A stretch of DNA of 64,000 nucleotides from contig NZ_LWHM01000027.1 of NCBI RefSeq assembly GCF_001642735.1, positions 1 through 64,000 on the forward strand, in the 5' to 3' direction. A program made the position numbers and the translations under genes. A model generated the notes under the pieces. It saw only the letters and a program-made list of their open reading frames with translations. It searched no databases and had not been told where the DNA came from. The DNA is from Pseudohongiella nitratireducens. GTDB taxonomy: Bacteria > Pseudomonadota > Gammaproteobacteria > Pseudomonadales > Pseudohongiellaceae. Shown one piece after another: positions 43,457-53,004 of the stretch (the first letter of the stretch is position 1; the number at the start of each line of letters is the position of its first letter).

Positions 43457-45667
43457 TCACACTGCCTCCAGCCGGGCATAGGATAAAACCAGCCATTTAC
43501 TGCCGGCATCATCAAAATTGACCTGAACCCGGGCATGGCTGCCACTGCCTTCATAATTGAGAACAACGCCTTCGCCGAATTTACCGTGCCTGACTCGCTG
43601 ACCCAGGCTGATACCTGTGTCCGGGATGTCAGTGCCCCGGCTAATGCTTGAAGCCGGGCGTCCGGTTGAAATTGCCCGGCGTATTTCTGATTTGAGTCGC
43701 ACAGGCTCAATCAGTGTGCCGGGCAATTCGCGAATAAAGCGGGAAGGGCGGCAGATATTGACATCGCCATGCAAGCGCCGGGATTCAGCACTGCTTAAAT
43801 ACAGTTTTTGCATGGCTCGTGTGATGCCGACATAGCAAAGGCGTCGTTCTTCTTCGACTCCGTTAATGCTATCCATCGACATTTTGTGGGGAAAGAGACC
43901 TTCTTCCATCCCGACCATGAACACCAGTGGAAACTCCAGACCTTTGGCACTGTGCAGTGTCATCATCTGGACAGCGTCGTCGCTTTCAGGGGCTTGCGAC
44001 TCACCGGCATCCAGTGCAGCCTGATCAAGGAAGGTGGATAAAATGGCGCGCTCAGTATCGGACTGAGCATCTTCCTCAAAGGGGTCATCCTGATCCTGCC
44101 ACTCTTCAGCAAAGCTTTGCGTCGCTGAGATCAATTCATTCAGGTTTTCCAGACGTGCCTGCGCTTTTTCAGCACCTTCTTTTTCGTGGTGGGCAATCAG
44201 CCCGCTGCGCTGAATCACCAGATTGACGGTGTCGCCAAGCTCCTGGTCAGCACTGTCCTGCTCCATGCCATGTATCAGCCGCATAAACCCTTCGATGGCA
44301 GAGCGTGCACGAGGTGGTAACAGGTTAAGTTCAATGCTTTGCTGGCAAGCCTGCCAGAGCGAACAGGACTGCTCCCGGGCAAAGGCACGGAGAGTATCCA
44401 GTGTTTTATTACCGATCCCCCGGGTAGGTACATTAATAACCCGCTCCATAGCCGTGTCATCATGTCGGTTAATGATCAGTCTCAGATACGCGAGGGCATT
44501 TCTGATCTCTAACCGATCATAGAACCGTAAACCCCCGTATATACGGTAGGGTAGGGAAATGCGTAACAGCGCTTCTTCCATTTCGCGTGATTGCGCATTG
44601 GAGCGATACAGAATGGCAGCATCTGAAAGCTGGTGGCCGGTGTTGAGCCAATCCTGCAGACGGTCGGCAATAAACCTGGCTTCATCCTGTTCGTTAAACG
44701 CTTCATACAACGAGATGGCTTCGCCATCCTGTCCGTCAGTCCACAGTTCTTTGCCCAGTCGCCCCTGGTTGTTGGCGATCAGGTGGTTAGCTGCCTTAAG
44801 AATGGTGCCGGTAGAGCGGTAATTTTGTTCCAGGCGAATGGTATGTGCGCCGGGAAAGTCGGTACTGAATTGCTGAATGTTCTCAATACGGGCGCCGCGC
44901 CAACCATAAATGGACTGGTCATCATCACCGACGACCATCAAGTGGCTGCCATTGCTGGCCAGCAGGCGCAGCCAGGCGTATTGCACTGCGTTGGTATCCT
45001 GAAACTCATCGACCAGGATATGCTGGAAGCGGCGCTGATAATGAGCCAGTAACCCTGGATGGTTCAGCCAAAGCTCATGTGCCCGCAGCAGTATTTCGGC
45101 AAAGTCGACCATGCCACCACGCTGACAGGCCTCTTCATAGGCCGTATAGACAGTCAGCATGGTGCGAGTGTATTCGTCGCCAAAGTGCTCGATATGATTG
45201 GCTCTCAGACCTTCGTCTTTCTGGCCGTTGATATACCATTGAACCTGTTTGGGAGGCCACTTGTCATCGCTGACACCGAGACTTTTACACAGGCGTTTGA
45301 TCAGGCGAAGCTGATCATCACTGTCCATGATCTGAAAATTTTCCGGCAGATTGGCTTCACGCCAGTGCATGCGCAATAATCGATGTGCCAGGCCATGAAA
45401 TGTGCCGACCCACATGCCACCCGCAGGTTGCTCCAGCAGCTCGTCAATACGGCTGCGCATTTCCCGTGCAGCTTTATTGGTGAAGGTCACAGCCAGTATG
45501 GCAAAGGGGGAAACGGATTCCACCTGCATCAGCCAGGCAATACGGTGAACCAGCACACGGGTCTTACCGCTGCCGGCACCCGCCAGAATCAGTGCATGGC
45601 CTGGAGGGGCGGAAACCGCTTCCCGCTGTTCGGTATTCAGAGAGTCTAATAAGTATGATACGTCCAT
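43457..45667 (-). CDS. uvrD: DNA helicase II UvrD
   Basis: From ATG 45665-45667 this encodes 736 aa; the longer frame to 45769 adds unrelated residues. Superfamily 1 helicase: LNTEQREAVSAPPG, Walker A LAGAGSGKTRVL, Walker B ILVDEFQDTN, GDDDQSIYGWRGA, and the UvrD-type C-terminal Tudor-like domain (VRHGKFGEGVVLNYEG). Acts in mismatch and nucleotide-excision repair as a 3'-5' helicase. No LexA box was seen in front of it, unlike in Escherichia coli. Confidence 0.96.
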   Translation of the reverse strand: MDVSYLLDSLNTEQREAVSAPPGHALILAGAGSGKTRVLVHRIAWLMQVESVSPFAILAVTFTNKAAREMRSRIDELLEQPAGGMWVGTFHGLAHRLLRMHWREANLPENFQIMDSDDQLRLIKRLCKSLGVSDDKWPPKQVQWYINGQKDEGLRANHIEHFGDEYTRTMLTVYTAYEEACQRGGMVDFAEILLRAHELWLNHPGLLAHYQRRFQHILVDEFQDTNAVQYAWLRLLASNGSHLMVVGDDDQSIYGWRGARIENIQQFSTDFPGAHTIRLEQNYRSTGTILKAANHLIANNQGRLGKELWTDGQDGEAISLYEAFNEQDEARFIADRLQDWLNTGHQLSDAAILYRSNAQSREMEEALLRISLPYRIYGGLRFYDRLEIRNALAYLRLIINRHDDTAMERVINVPTRGIGNKTLDTLRAFAREQSCSLWQACQQSIELNLLPPRARSAIEGFMRLIHGMEQDSADQELGDTVNLVIQRSGLIAHHEKEGAEKAQARLENLNELISATQSFAEEWQDQDDPFEEDAQSDTERAILSTFLDQAALDAGESQAPESDDAVQMMTLHSAKGLEFPLVFMVGMEEGLFPHKMSMDSINGVEEERRLCYVGITRAMQKLYLSSAESRRLHGDVNICRPSRFIRELPGTLIEPVRLKSEIRRAISTGRPASSISRGTDIPDTGISLGQRVRHGKFGEGVVLNYEGSGSHARVQVNFDDAGSKWLVLSYARLEAV

Positions 45668-45855
45668 GGCGAAGTATTCTAGCAGGCCAGGCGCAGGTTT
45701 TGCTGGGATAAAATGCAAACGAGGGGCTTGTCCGACATAATTCGTTGTATGTCTGAGACGACAGGACACTCCGACTTTTGCTTAGCATGCCTTGCTGATA
45801 AAATACTGAACCTTCGCTCGATATTTATATGGAGCCTTAACATCAGGAGCTGACG

Positions 45856-47055
45856 ATGTCCGAAACGAATAATGCCAAGTCAGAAAATGCTGCCTTTGAC
45901 TGGAAAGACCCTTTTTTGATGGAAGGGCTGTTAACCGAAGAAGAGCGAATGATCCGGGATACAGCGCACCAGTATGCCCAGGAAAAACTGCTGCCGCGTG
46001 TTCGCGAGGCTTACCAGAAAGAGCAGACGGATCCCGAGATATTTCGGGAAATGGGCGAGCTCGGTCTGCTGGGTCCGGCCCTGGATGGCTATGGATGTAC
46101 GGGTACCAATTATGTCAGCTATGGCTTGATTGCCCGTGAAGTGGAAGCCGTCGATTCCGGTTATCGCTCCATGTTCAGTGTGCAGTCCAGCCTGGTGATG
46201 CATCCGATTCACGCGTTTGGCAGCGAAGAGCAGAAACAGAAATACCTCCCCAAACTGGCTTCGGGCGAATATATCGGCTGTTTCGGCCTGACAGAGCCGG
46301 ATCACGGCTCTGACCCAGGCAGCATGATCACGCGTGCTCGCAGTGTCGATGGGGGTTACAGCCTGAGTGGCGCCAAGAACTGGATCAGTAACTCACCATT
46401 TGCCGATGTATTTATTGTCTGGGCGAAAGATGATGAAGGCGAGATTCGTGGCTTTATTCTTGAGAAAGGCATGAAAGGTCTGTCAGCCCCCAAGATTGAG
46501 GGTAAGCTGGCGCTGAGAGCTTCAATTACCGGCGAAATCGTTATGGATGAAGTCTTTGTGCCCGAGGAAAACATGTTGCCGCATGTCAAAGGTTTGAAAG
46601 GGCCGTTCAGCTGTCTGAATTCAGCAAGGCTGGGCATCGCCTGGGGAGCTATTGGTGCGGCAGAAACCTGCTGGCACACCGCCCGGGAATATGTGCTCGA
46701 CCGCAAACAGTTTAATCGCCCACTTGCTGCCAATCAGCTGATTCAGAAAAAACTGGCCGACATGCAAACCGAGATCTCTCTGGCACTGCTGGGCTGTTTG
46801 CAGGCAACTCGTCTGAAAGACGAAGGCAAACTCGGTATTCCTCTGATTTCATTGTTGAAACGCAACTCCTGTCTGAAAGCACTGGATGTGGCCCGTAATG
46901 CTCGTGACATGCTGGGCGGCAATGGTATATCAGATGAGTATCCGGTCATGCGTCATATGCAAAACCTGGAAGTGGTCAACACTTATGAGGGCACACAGGA
47001 TATTCATGCTCTTATCCTGGGTCGCGCTCAAACAGGGATTCAGGCGTTTTTCTAA
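45856..47055 (+). CDS. gcdH: Glutaryl-CoA dehydrogenase
   Basis: A 399-aa acyl-CoA dehydrogenase with the usual FAD- and substrate-binding blocks ([34 protein letters not shown]). The catalytic Glu lies in the GCDH signature [19 protein letters not shown], and [13 protein letters not shown] precedes it. It oxidises and decarboxylates glutaryl-CoA to crotonyl-CoA in lysine and tryptophan breakdown. Monocistronic: a strong terminator follows. Confidence 0.93.
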   Translation: MSETNNAKSENAAFDWKDPFLMEGLLTEEERMIRDTAHQYAQEKLLPRVREAYQKEQTDPEIFREMGELGLLGPALDGYGCTGTNYVSYGLIAREVEAVDSGYRSMFSVQSSLVMHPIHAFGSEEQKQKYLPKLASGEYIGCFGLTEPDHGSDPGSMITRARSVDGGYSLSGAKNWISNSPFADVFIVWAKDDEGEIRGFILEKGMKGLSAPKIEGKLALRASITGEIVMDEVFVPEENMLPHVKGLKGPFSCLNSARLGIAWGAIGAAETCWHTAREYVLDRKQFNRPLAANQLIQKKLADMQTEISLALLGCLQATRLKDEGKLGIPLISLLKRNSCLKALDVARNARDMLGGNGISDEYPVMRHMQNLEVVNTYEGTQDIHALILGRAQTGIQAFF

Positions 47056-47083
47056 CGCTTCTCTTTCTCTTTCCTGGTAACTG

Positions 47084-47122
47084 AAAAACCGACTGCTGCG
47101 CATGCGCGACAGTCGGTTTTTT
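47084..47122 (+). terminator. Intrinsic terminator after gcdH
   Basis: AAAAACCGACTG pairs with CAGTCGGTTTTTT. A smaller GCGCATGCGC palindrome lies in the loop, and a T-run follows. Confidence 0.9.
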
Positions 47123-47299
47123 GCATTTCATAGAAAATAAAAGCTCCCTCCATCGCCTTACATCCTTGCGCCAGCGCAAGAAATGACATTTCCATGCAGT
47201 ATTCACTGCACTAATATGGTAAATAGAGTTTTATTAGAGTGGTCTGGCAATACTGACAGCCTGTGGTGGAGTAAGTTGTCAGCAAAGGGAGTATCACAG

Positions 47300-47911
47300 A
47301 TGACCGCAGTGAACCGACATGAAAACCAGGGAAACGATTTTCTGGTGAATATGGGGCAACAATGCCCGGACGGTTTTTGGTATGAAAACCTGAGCGACTC
47401 CAAGCAAAGCTGGATCAGTGATGCTTTCTGGCGATCGATTGGTTGTCCTGCACCTTCTTCTTTTCCAGGGTCAATTATAGATACCTGGTTATCGATGATT
47501 AGTCCGAACCAGACTGTGGAAATAAAGTCACTATTAGAGGCGTGTTGTCAGAATCCAGAACAGGCTTTCAATGAAGTCATACACTTTCTGTCACCAGAAG
47601 GGGTGTCGGTGTGGATGAAATGTCAGTTGCTGGTGTTGAGTTCATCCCGGGGTGAGCCGTCCGAACTGCTGTGCTGGCACAGCAATGTCACGGACATGAT
47701 GACAGTCCAGTCCTTGCAGGAAACCAGCAATCGAATTGCCAATATCGGTTACTGGCAAGTTGATCTGCGTAGCATGCTCTCCGAATTCAGTGACATCACA
47801 CAGGAGCTGCTGGGCCTGACCAGAAACCAGCAAGTCCCAATCAGTGATGTGCTTGATGTTACACCGGATCAGACAAGCAGCCGACAGATAAAAAAATCTT
47901 TGATGACATAG
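47300..47911 (+). CDS. PAS sensor, 5' part of a frame-split diguanylate cyclase
   Basis: From ATG 47300, behind AGGGAG, this encodes 203 aa: a PAS-like domain (GFWYENLSDSKQSWISDAFWRSIG) and the beginning of a second PAS (ANIGYWQVDLRSMLSEFSDIT). It stops abruptly at 47909-47911, in mid-domain, just after an A7 run at 47890-47896. Moving to the -1 frame at that run gives IFDDIVKTRKSCDEE and continues without interruption into the next ORF. The two are therefore one gene, either broken by a one-base change or joined by frameshifting. Confidence 0.7.
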   Translation: MTAVNRHENQGNDFLVNMGQQCPDGFWYENLSDSKQSWISDAFWRSIGCPAPSSFPGSIIDTWLSMISPNQTVEIKSLLEACCQNPEQAFNEVIHFLSPEGVSVWMKCQLLVLSSSRGEPSELLCWHSNVTDMMTVQSLQETSNRIANIGYWQVDLRSMLSEFSDITQELLGLTRNQQVPISDVLDVTPDQTSSRQIKKSLMT

Positions 47912-49053
47912 TGAAAACCAGAAAATCCTGTGATGAAGAGGTTGTTATTGGCAAAGATAACGAGTCACAGCGCTGGGTCAGGCTAATCGGGTTTCCTGAG
48001 ATTATACAGGGGGAGTGCCGAAGGTTGTACGGCACCATCCAGGATGTCACAGAACAGAAGCGTCGCGAGGAAGCGCTATGGCAAAGTGAAGAAGCTTTCC
48101 GCAATAATTTTATTCATGCCGGTATTGGTATGGCATTGGTGGCAACAAATGGCACCTGGCTTCAGGTCAACCGAACCTTATGTGGCATGATAGGTTATGC
48201 TGAAAGTGAATTAATGAAATTAACATTTCAGGATATCACCCACCCTGAAGATCTAGATAATGATTTGATCCTTCTGAATGAAGTTGTCGAAGGTAAAAGA
48301 GAACATTATCAGATGGAAAAACGCTACTTCCACAAGAAAGGGCATATTGTTCATGTATTACTTTCCGTTTCAGTGGTTAGAAATAAATACCAATCGATGA
48401 AAAACTTTATTTCACAAATAATTGATATATCAGATCTGCATGAAGCTCAGCGTAAGGTCACCGGTTTACTACGCACCTCAAAAGATCAAAATAAAGAGTT
48501 GATGAAACTACAAAATCAGCTCACTAAAGCAAATAAAGTTCTAAAGCAGGAAAATCAGACAGACCCGTTGACGGGTCTGGGAAACCGTCGCGCATTTCAC
48601 CTGGCAATTAATGAAGTACTCAGTAGTCGACGTTACAAACCGCTCGGCATAGCCATGATCGATGTGGATCATTTTAAAAAATATAATGATACATACGGTC
48701 ATCTGGAAGGTGATCTTGTGCTGAAAAAGCTGGGTAATGTGCTGAGGCGTTGTGTTCGGGAACAGGATACTGTGATCCGTTTTGGCGGTGAGGAATTTTC
48801 TGTAATTATGCCTGGGTCAACACTGGAGGAAAGTCGTGTTATGGCGGAGCGTGTACGACAGGCCATAGCAGAAGAAAGATTTCCCAACCAGGGTATTACG
48901 GTCAGTATTGGTGTCTCTTCCAGATCCGGGGAAGATGATATTGATACGTTACTGAAAAGAGCAGACGAAGCGCTTTACGACGCGAAAGCCAATGGCAGGA
49001 ATTGTGTCGCTACGGAACTGAAAAATCCAGGTAGCGACAATAATGGATCTTGA
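47911..49053 (+). CDS. PAS-GGDEF diguanylate cyclase, 3' part of frame-split gene
   Basis: A 380-aa frame starting at a GTG that overlaps the previous stop. It carries the end of a PAS domain (RWVRLIGFPEIIQGE, then YGTIQDVTEQKRREE), a complete PAS (about residues 58-170), a coiled-coil linker and a GGDEF domain. The active site is RFGGEEFSVIMP (GGEEF signature), with the inhibitory-site motif RxxD in VREQDTVIRF five residues before it. It should make cyclic-di-GMP. No ribosome-binding site is apparent at the GTG, so translation probably depends on the upstream half. Confidence 0.85.
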   Translation: MKTRKSCDEEVVIGKDNESQRWVRLIGFPEIIQGECRRLYGTIQDVTEQKRREEALWQSEEAFRNNFIHAGIGMALVATNGTWLQVNRTLCGMIGYAESELMKLTFQDITHPEDLDNDLILLNEVVEGKREHYQMEKRYFHKKGHIVHVLLSVSVVRNKYQSMKNFISQIIDISDLHEAQRKVTGLLRTSKDQNKELMKLQNQLTKANKVLKQENQTDPLTGLGNRRAFHLAINEVLSSRRYKPLGIAMIDVDHFKKYNDTYGHLEGDLVLKKLGNVLRRCVREQDTVIRFGGEEFSVIMPGSTLEESRVMAERVRQAIAEERFPNQGITVSIGVSSRSGEDDIDTLLKRADEALYDAKANGRNCVATELKNPGSDNNGS

Positions 49054-49057
49054 TTGA

Positions 49058-51220
49058 TCAATCCATAAGTTCGCAGGTTCCCAGAGTAACAACCGGTGTT
49101 CGTCGCACGCCTTTATGATAAAGGTTGCTTAACTGGGATAGTAGTGCGTTATCGCTTAGCGCGGCCTGCAACTCAGTCTTTGTCATCCAGCTATATGCTT
49201 CATCCAGTGTGTTGGCCTGCTCAATTTTCATACTGGCAGCAGCAAGCGTCATGTCGGGATAGCCGCGACGCAGGATCGGTTTGATGACCGTCATGCGCTG
49301 ATGAGCCAGCAAACGCTCAGGGGTTGCCAACAACTGATCGAATGTCAGCGTATCAATCGACAGGCGGATCTCAGCTTCAGCTTTGTTTCGTGTCGTAATC
49401 TCTTCTATAGGGCAGGCTTCTTCGCGTGTTCGCAATACCCCCATTCGACAAAAAAATGTACTGGCCCAGTTGGATGAGAGAAATTTTGACAATGGCAAGG
49501 AAATCATCAAGCCCAGGTAAACCGGCATCAACCAGTACAGCAGAACAGACTGTAGCCAGTACAGTAGCGCAAACAGCGAAATACCAGCCAGCGTGTGCAA
49601 CCAGTGGAATCGTAATAAAGTTTTCCACGGTACACTTTGATTATTTCTCTGCTGCTCTGACCAGCCAGAATCTTTGCCGCGAAAAATCTGCCAGATATGA
49701 GAGCAATGCAGCAGCATAAATATGGGAGCCACTAACACTGATAACATCAGCTCCACAAGAAAACTGATGACCAGCTGTACCGGGTTTTGCGACTGACGGA
49801 TGGGCTTAAGGAAAAAGCCTCTTAATAAGCCAATTATTTTTGGTAATAGCAGCACCCCCATCGTGACAATAAAAAGGGCAATCATGCGTTGAGAATCAAA
49901 GACAGGCCAGTTGGGAAAGAGCTGGACGCCATCAGAAAAGTAGTCGAACTGCTGGCTGGCTATCTGCGAGCTGATCAACAAGCCAACAAACATCATCGCC
50001 AGCCAGATGGGAGATGCCATGTAGGACATCACGCCAATCAGCATGTGTAGTCGATTCGGCCAACGCAGCCCTTTGGTCGGCAGGACAGCCAGGTGTTGAA
50101 TATTGCCTTGGGCCCAGCGTCTGTCACGGACTGCTGCATCCAGAACAGTGGGCGGGCTCTCTTCCCAGGAGCCAGGCAACCCAGGCAACATCCGAACGGC
50201 CCAACCGACCCGACGCATCAAGGCTGCTTCGACAAAATCGTGTGACTGGATATTGCCGCCAAAAGGTCTTGTCCCTGGCAGGTGAGGTAATCCTGCAGAT
50301 GCCGCGAAAGCCGGGATGCGGATGATGGCGTTGTGTCCCCAATAGTTGCCGTCATTGCCTTGCCAGGCACTGACCGCATTACCAATAACAGGACCATATG
50401 TCATACCAGCAAATTGCTGCATACGGGCAAACCACGATTTGCCTGCGTAAAGCACCGGCAGTGTTTGAATAAGTCCGCAATCATTATCTGCCTGCATTTC
50501 ACGAACCAGAGTTATTAGTGTATCAGCTGCAATCAGGCTGTCAGCATCCAGTACCACCATGTGGTCATAACGGTTACCCCAGCGCTTCACGAAATCTGCT
50601 ACGTTGCCGGACTTTTTGTCTGTATTGACATAACGACGTCGATACCAAACAGGCATGGTTCCGCTTAACTGTTGTTGTAACAGGTCGACAGCAGCGGTTT
50701 CCCTGATCCAGACTTTCGGGTCTGTAGAGTCAGAAAGAATGAATATTTCAAAGTGCTCTGCATGATTACGCTTCGCCAGGCTGTCAGCCATGGCAAACAG
50801 GGCGGCACAGGTGGCTGCAGGGTCCTCATTGTAAACAGGCATGACCAGTGCGGTTCTGGTGTTTATGATATCCGATGGTTTCGATTTCAGGCGATTGGCA
50901 GGTAATAACAGCCCGGTGATCGCACTACAGGCTGTCAGTGCAATCCAGGTAAAGGTGATAATAAATAGAGTCAGGAAAGCCCACTGTAAACGCGTCACCT
51001 CAGCAATTGAAATAATATGATACATCTGGTACCCAGCGTAAACACTTAAAGCAATAGTGCCGCCAAACGTTAGTATTCTCGCGATAAAGCAAAGAAAAGG
51101 GTTTGTTGTTTTCTTGGCATTTGGCTGAGCGGAAAGGTCTTGCTCGGGCATAGCAAGATGGGCTTCTGGTGGCGTGCTCAACGTCATGTCATGATTCAGC
51201 GCGTCCATCGATACAGCCAT
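49058..51220 (-). CDS. opgH: Osmoregulated periplasmic glucan glucosyltransferase OpgH (MdoH)
   Basis: A 720-aa inner-membrane GT2-family enzyme. It has N-terminal membrane helices (about 43-65 and 78-105) and a cytoplasmic catalytic domain with DADSLIAADTL, the acceptor region HDFVEAALMRR and the DRRWAQGNIQHL motif, followed by several C-terminal membrane helices. It elongates the beta-1,2-linked glucan backbone. The start (GGGGTG before ATG 51220) overlaps opgG by 25 bp, so the two are coupled. Confidence 0.95.
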   Translation of the reverse strand: MAVSMDALNHDMTLSTPPEAHLAMPEQDLSAQPNAKKTTNPFLCFIARILTFGGTIALSVYAGYQMYHIISIAEVTRLQWAFLTLFIITFTWIALTACSAITGLLLPANRLKSKPSDIINTRTALVMPVYNEDPAATCAALFAMADSLAKRNHAEHFEIFILSDSTDPKVWIRETAAVDLLQQQLSGTMPVWYRRRYVNTDKKSGNVADFVKRWGNRYDHMVVLDADSLIAADTLITLVREMQADNDCGLIQTLPVLYAGKSWFARMQQFAGMTYGPVIGNAVSAWQGNDGNYWGHNAIIRIPAFAASAGLPHLPGTRPFGGNIQSHDFVEAALMRRVGWAVRMLPGLPGSWEESPPTVLDAAVRDRRWAQGNIQHLAVLPTKGLRWPNRLHMLIGVMSYMASPIWLAMMFVGLLISSQIASQQFDYFSDGVQLFPNWPVFDSQRMIALFIVTMGVLLLPKIIGLLRGFFLKPIRQSQNPVQLVISFLVELMLSVLVAPIFMLLHCSHIWQIFRGKDSGWSEQQRNNQSVPWKTLLRFHWLHTLAGISLFALLYWLQSVLLYWLMPVYLGLMISLPLSKFLSSNWASTFFCRMGVLRTREEACPIEEITTRNKAEAEIRLSIDTLTFDQLLATPERLLAHQRMTVIKPILRRGYPDMTLAAASMKIEQANTLDEAYSWMTKTELQAALSDNALLSQLSNLYHKGVRRTPVVTLGTCELMD

Positions 51221-52791
51221 GTTTCACCCCACTGCTTGTCATTTATATGAAGAGTGACTCGAAGTTCACTCAGATCTTCACCATCTGGATCGAATTGCAC
51301 ATACGCTCGGTAGTTGCCGGTTGCCTCCACCACGTTGCCACTGACACTGACAATATGACCTTCGCTGGTTTCTGCATGAATCGTAACGGCGTCCGGATCG
51401 CTCATCACATTGGGTATATTTGCTCCTCCGGTGTAGTCAATGACGAATAATGGGTTTTCTGTATCGAGATGCCGCCCGAAAGACGTTTCTACGATTCTGC
51501 CTTCATCAAGCGCCACAGGAGATTGTGCTCCCCAGTGCATGCGATAACGGAAGGTATACTCACCCTCAGGCTGTAAAGGCAGCTCGGGTTGCCAGTATGC
51601 GGCAATATTGTCATGTACTTCCTGAGATGTCGGTATCTCTACCAGTTCAACATGGCCCGGGCCCCAGTCATCCATGGGCTCGATCCACAGCGAACTGCGT
51701 TTCTCATATTTTGCTTCGCTATCGTTGTAATCGTTAAACGACTGGTGACGCTGTATCAGTCCAAATCCGCGAATGGCGTCAGATTTAAAAGAAGAGACCT
51801 GAAGTGCTCTTGGGTTGGAAAGCGGGCGCCAGATCTGTTCACCGTTCTCCATGACCACCTGCAAGCCGTCAGAATCATGCACGGCGGTACGGTAATCCTG
51901 AAAACGGTTGCGATTGGTGGCGTCGAAGAGAAACATTGAGCTCATAGCACCAAGCCCATAGTGCGTGAGCTCTTCGCGAGGAAATAATGTCGCAGTGACT
52001 TCGACTTCTGTTGGAGAGCCAGGGCTCACATCGAACTGATAAGCCCCTGTGACTGAAGGGCTGTTTAGCAGTGCGTGCAATCGTATCGTTTCTGCACCTT
52101 CTGCAGGGCGCTCAATCCAGAAGTCTGTAAAGTAGGGAAACTCTTCTCCTTCTGGCCGGGCCGTGTTAATGGCCAGGCCGCGCGCTGATAATCCATAAAA
52201 CTGATCCTGGCCGACAGCGCGAAAATAGCTGGCACCCTGGAAGACCAGAAATTCTTCATAGCGCGTGGATTCATTGATGGGATGGTAGACTCGGAAACCG
52301 GAATATCCCTCGGCGGTAACGGACTTGGCATCTGCGACTTCTTCGTCGTAACGGAAAATATCAGTGGTATACAGAACACGCCGTGACGTGCCGCCAACAA
52401 CCAGATTCACTTTAACCGGTGTCGTATACAAGAAACCGGGGTGGAAGAGGTCGAGCGTGAAATTGCGGTCTTGTCTGGCCCAGATTGCGGCATCCTGATC
52501 AAAATTGATGCGGCGATATTCATCGTAACCAAGCTCGTTCAGTGGATTGTCTTCATCCAGTTGCGGTAGTGAGAATTCCTGGGTAGCGAGCTCTTTTGCA
52601 TGTGCTATTAACCACTCCCGGTCAAAGGGATGTGTGACCCTTTCCTGTTCCTGTTCCTGTTCCTGTTCCTGTTCCTGTGGCTGGGCTTCGGGCGAAGCGC
52701 CGCGGCCTGCTGGCTGTCGCTCTGCAGCAGATAGCGAGACGACAACCATTAAAGAGACGGTAATCGTGACAAACGATTTTCTGATAAACAT
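51196..52791 (-). CDS. opgG: Periplasmic glucan biosynthesis protein OpgG (MdoG)
   Basis: From ATG 52789-52791 (AGGA upstream) this encodes 531 aa with a signal peptide (about residues 1-24, SFVTITVSLMVVVSLSAAE). A Gln-Glu repeat (about 40-50) made by hexanucleotide repeats follows, then the OpgG domain (HPFDREWLIAHAKELA ... FSLPQLDEDNPLNELGYDEYR). The periplasmic protein is needed for glucan backbone synthesis and branching with OpgH. Opening the ORF further upstream at 52818 would weaken the signal peptide. Confidence 0.94.
   Translation of the reverse strand: MFIRKSFVTITVSLMVVVSLSAAERQPAGRGASPEAQPQEQEQEQEQEQERVTHPFDREWLIAHAKELATQEFSLPQLDEDNPLNELGYDEYRRINFDQDAAIWARQDRNFTLDLFHPGFLYTTPVKVNLVVGGTSRRVLYTTDIFRYDEEVADAKSVTAEGYSGFRVYHPINESTRYEEFLVFQGASYFRAVGQDQFYGLSARGLAINTARPEGEEFPYFTDFWIERPAEGAETIRLHALLNSPSVTGAYQFDVSPGSPTEVEVTATLFPREELTHYGLGAMSSMFLFDATNRNRFQDYRTAVHDSDGLQVVMENGEQIWRPLSNPRALQVSSFKSDAIRGFGLIQRHQSFNDYNDSEAKYEKRSSLWIEPMDDWGPGHVELVEIPTSQEVHDNIAAYWQPELPLQPEGEYTFRYRMHWGAQSPVALDEGRIVETSFGRHLDTENPLFVIDYTGGANIPNVMSDPDAVTIHAETSEGHIVSVSGNVVEATGNYRAYVQFDPDGEDLSELRVTLHINDKQWGETWLYRWTR
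52644..52679. repeat. Hexanucleotide microsatellite in opgG
   Basis: Five exact tandem copies of CCTGTT plus a sixth with one change (CCTGTG). On the coding strand they read as Gln-Glu repeats just after the OpgG signal peptide. Copy-number change would alter protein length by two residues per unit without shifting the frame. Confidence 0.85.
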
Positions 52792-52902
52792 GGTTCGGTT
52801 CCTTTCGCTAACGTACATTCCTGACTAGTCGACGAACCGAGCTGCACTTTATTCGAAAAATGCGAATAAATTTATATAAAATGTTTTAAATGTCCATAAA
52901 AG

Positions 52903-52930
52903 TACCGAACCCCAGAGTTTGGGGTCGGTA
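52903..52930. terminator. Hairpin upstream of opgG, downstream side of ubiA region
   Basis: TACCG-A-ACCCCA pairs with TGGGGT-CGGTA over a GAGTT loop, with one bulged base. It lies in the 213-bp gap between opgG (start 52791) and the 3' end of ubiA (53005). With both neighbours on the minus strand it could end the ubiA transcript, although no T-run follows. Confidence 0.5.
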
Positions 52931-53004
52931 ATAAGAGTTGCTAAATACTAGGAGGGAATCACATTTCTAGAGAGAATGTACAAATATTGACCGCAAGATG
53001 GTCA

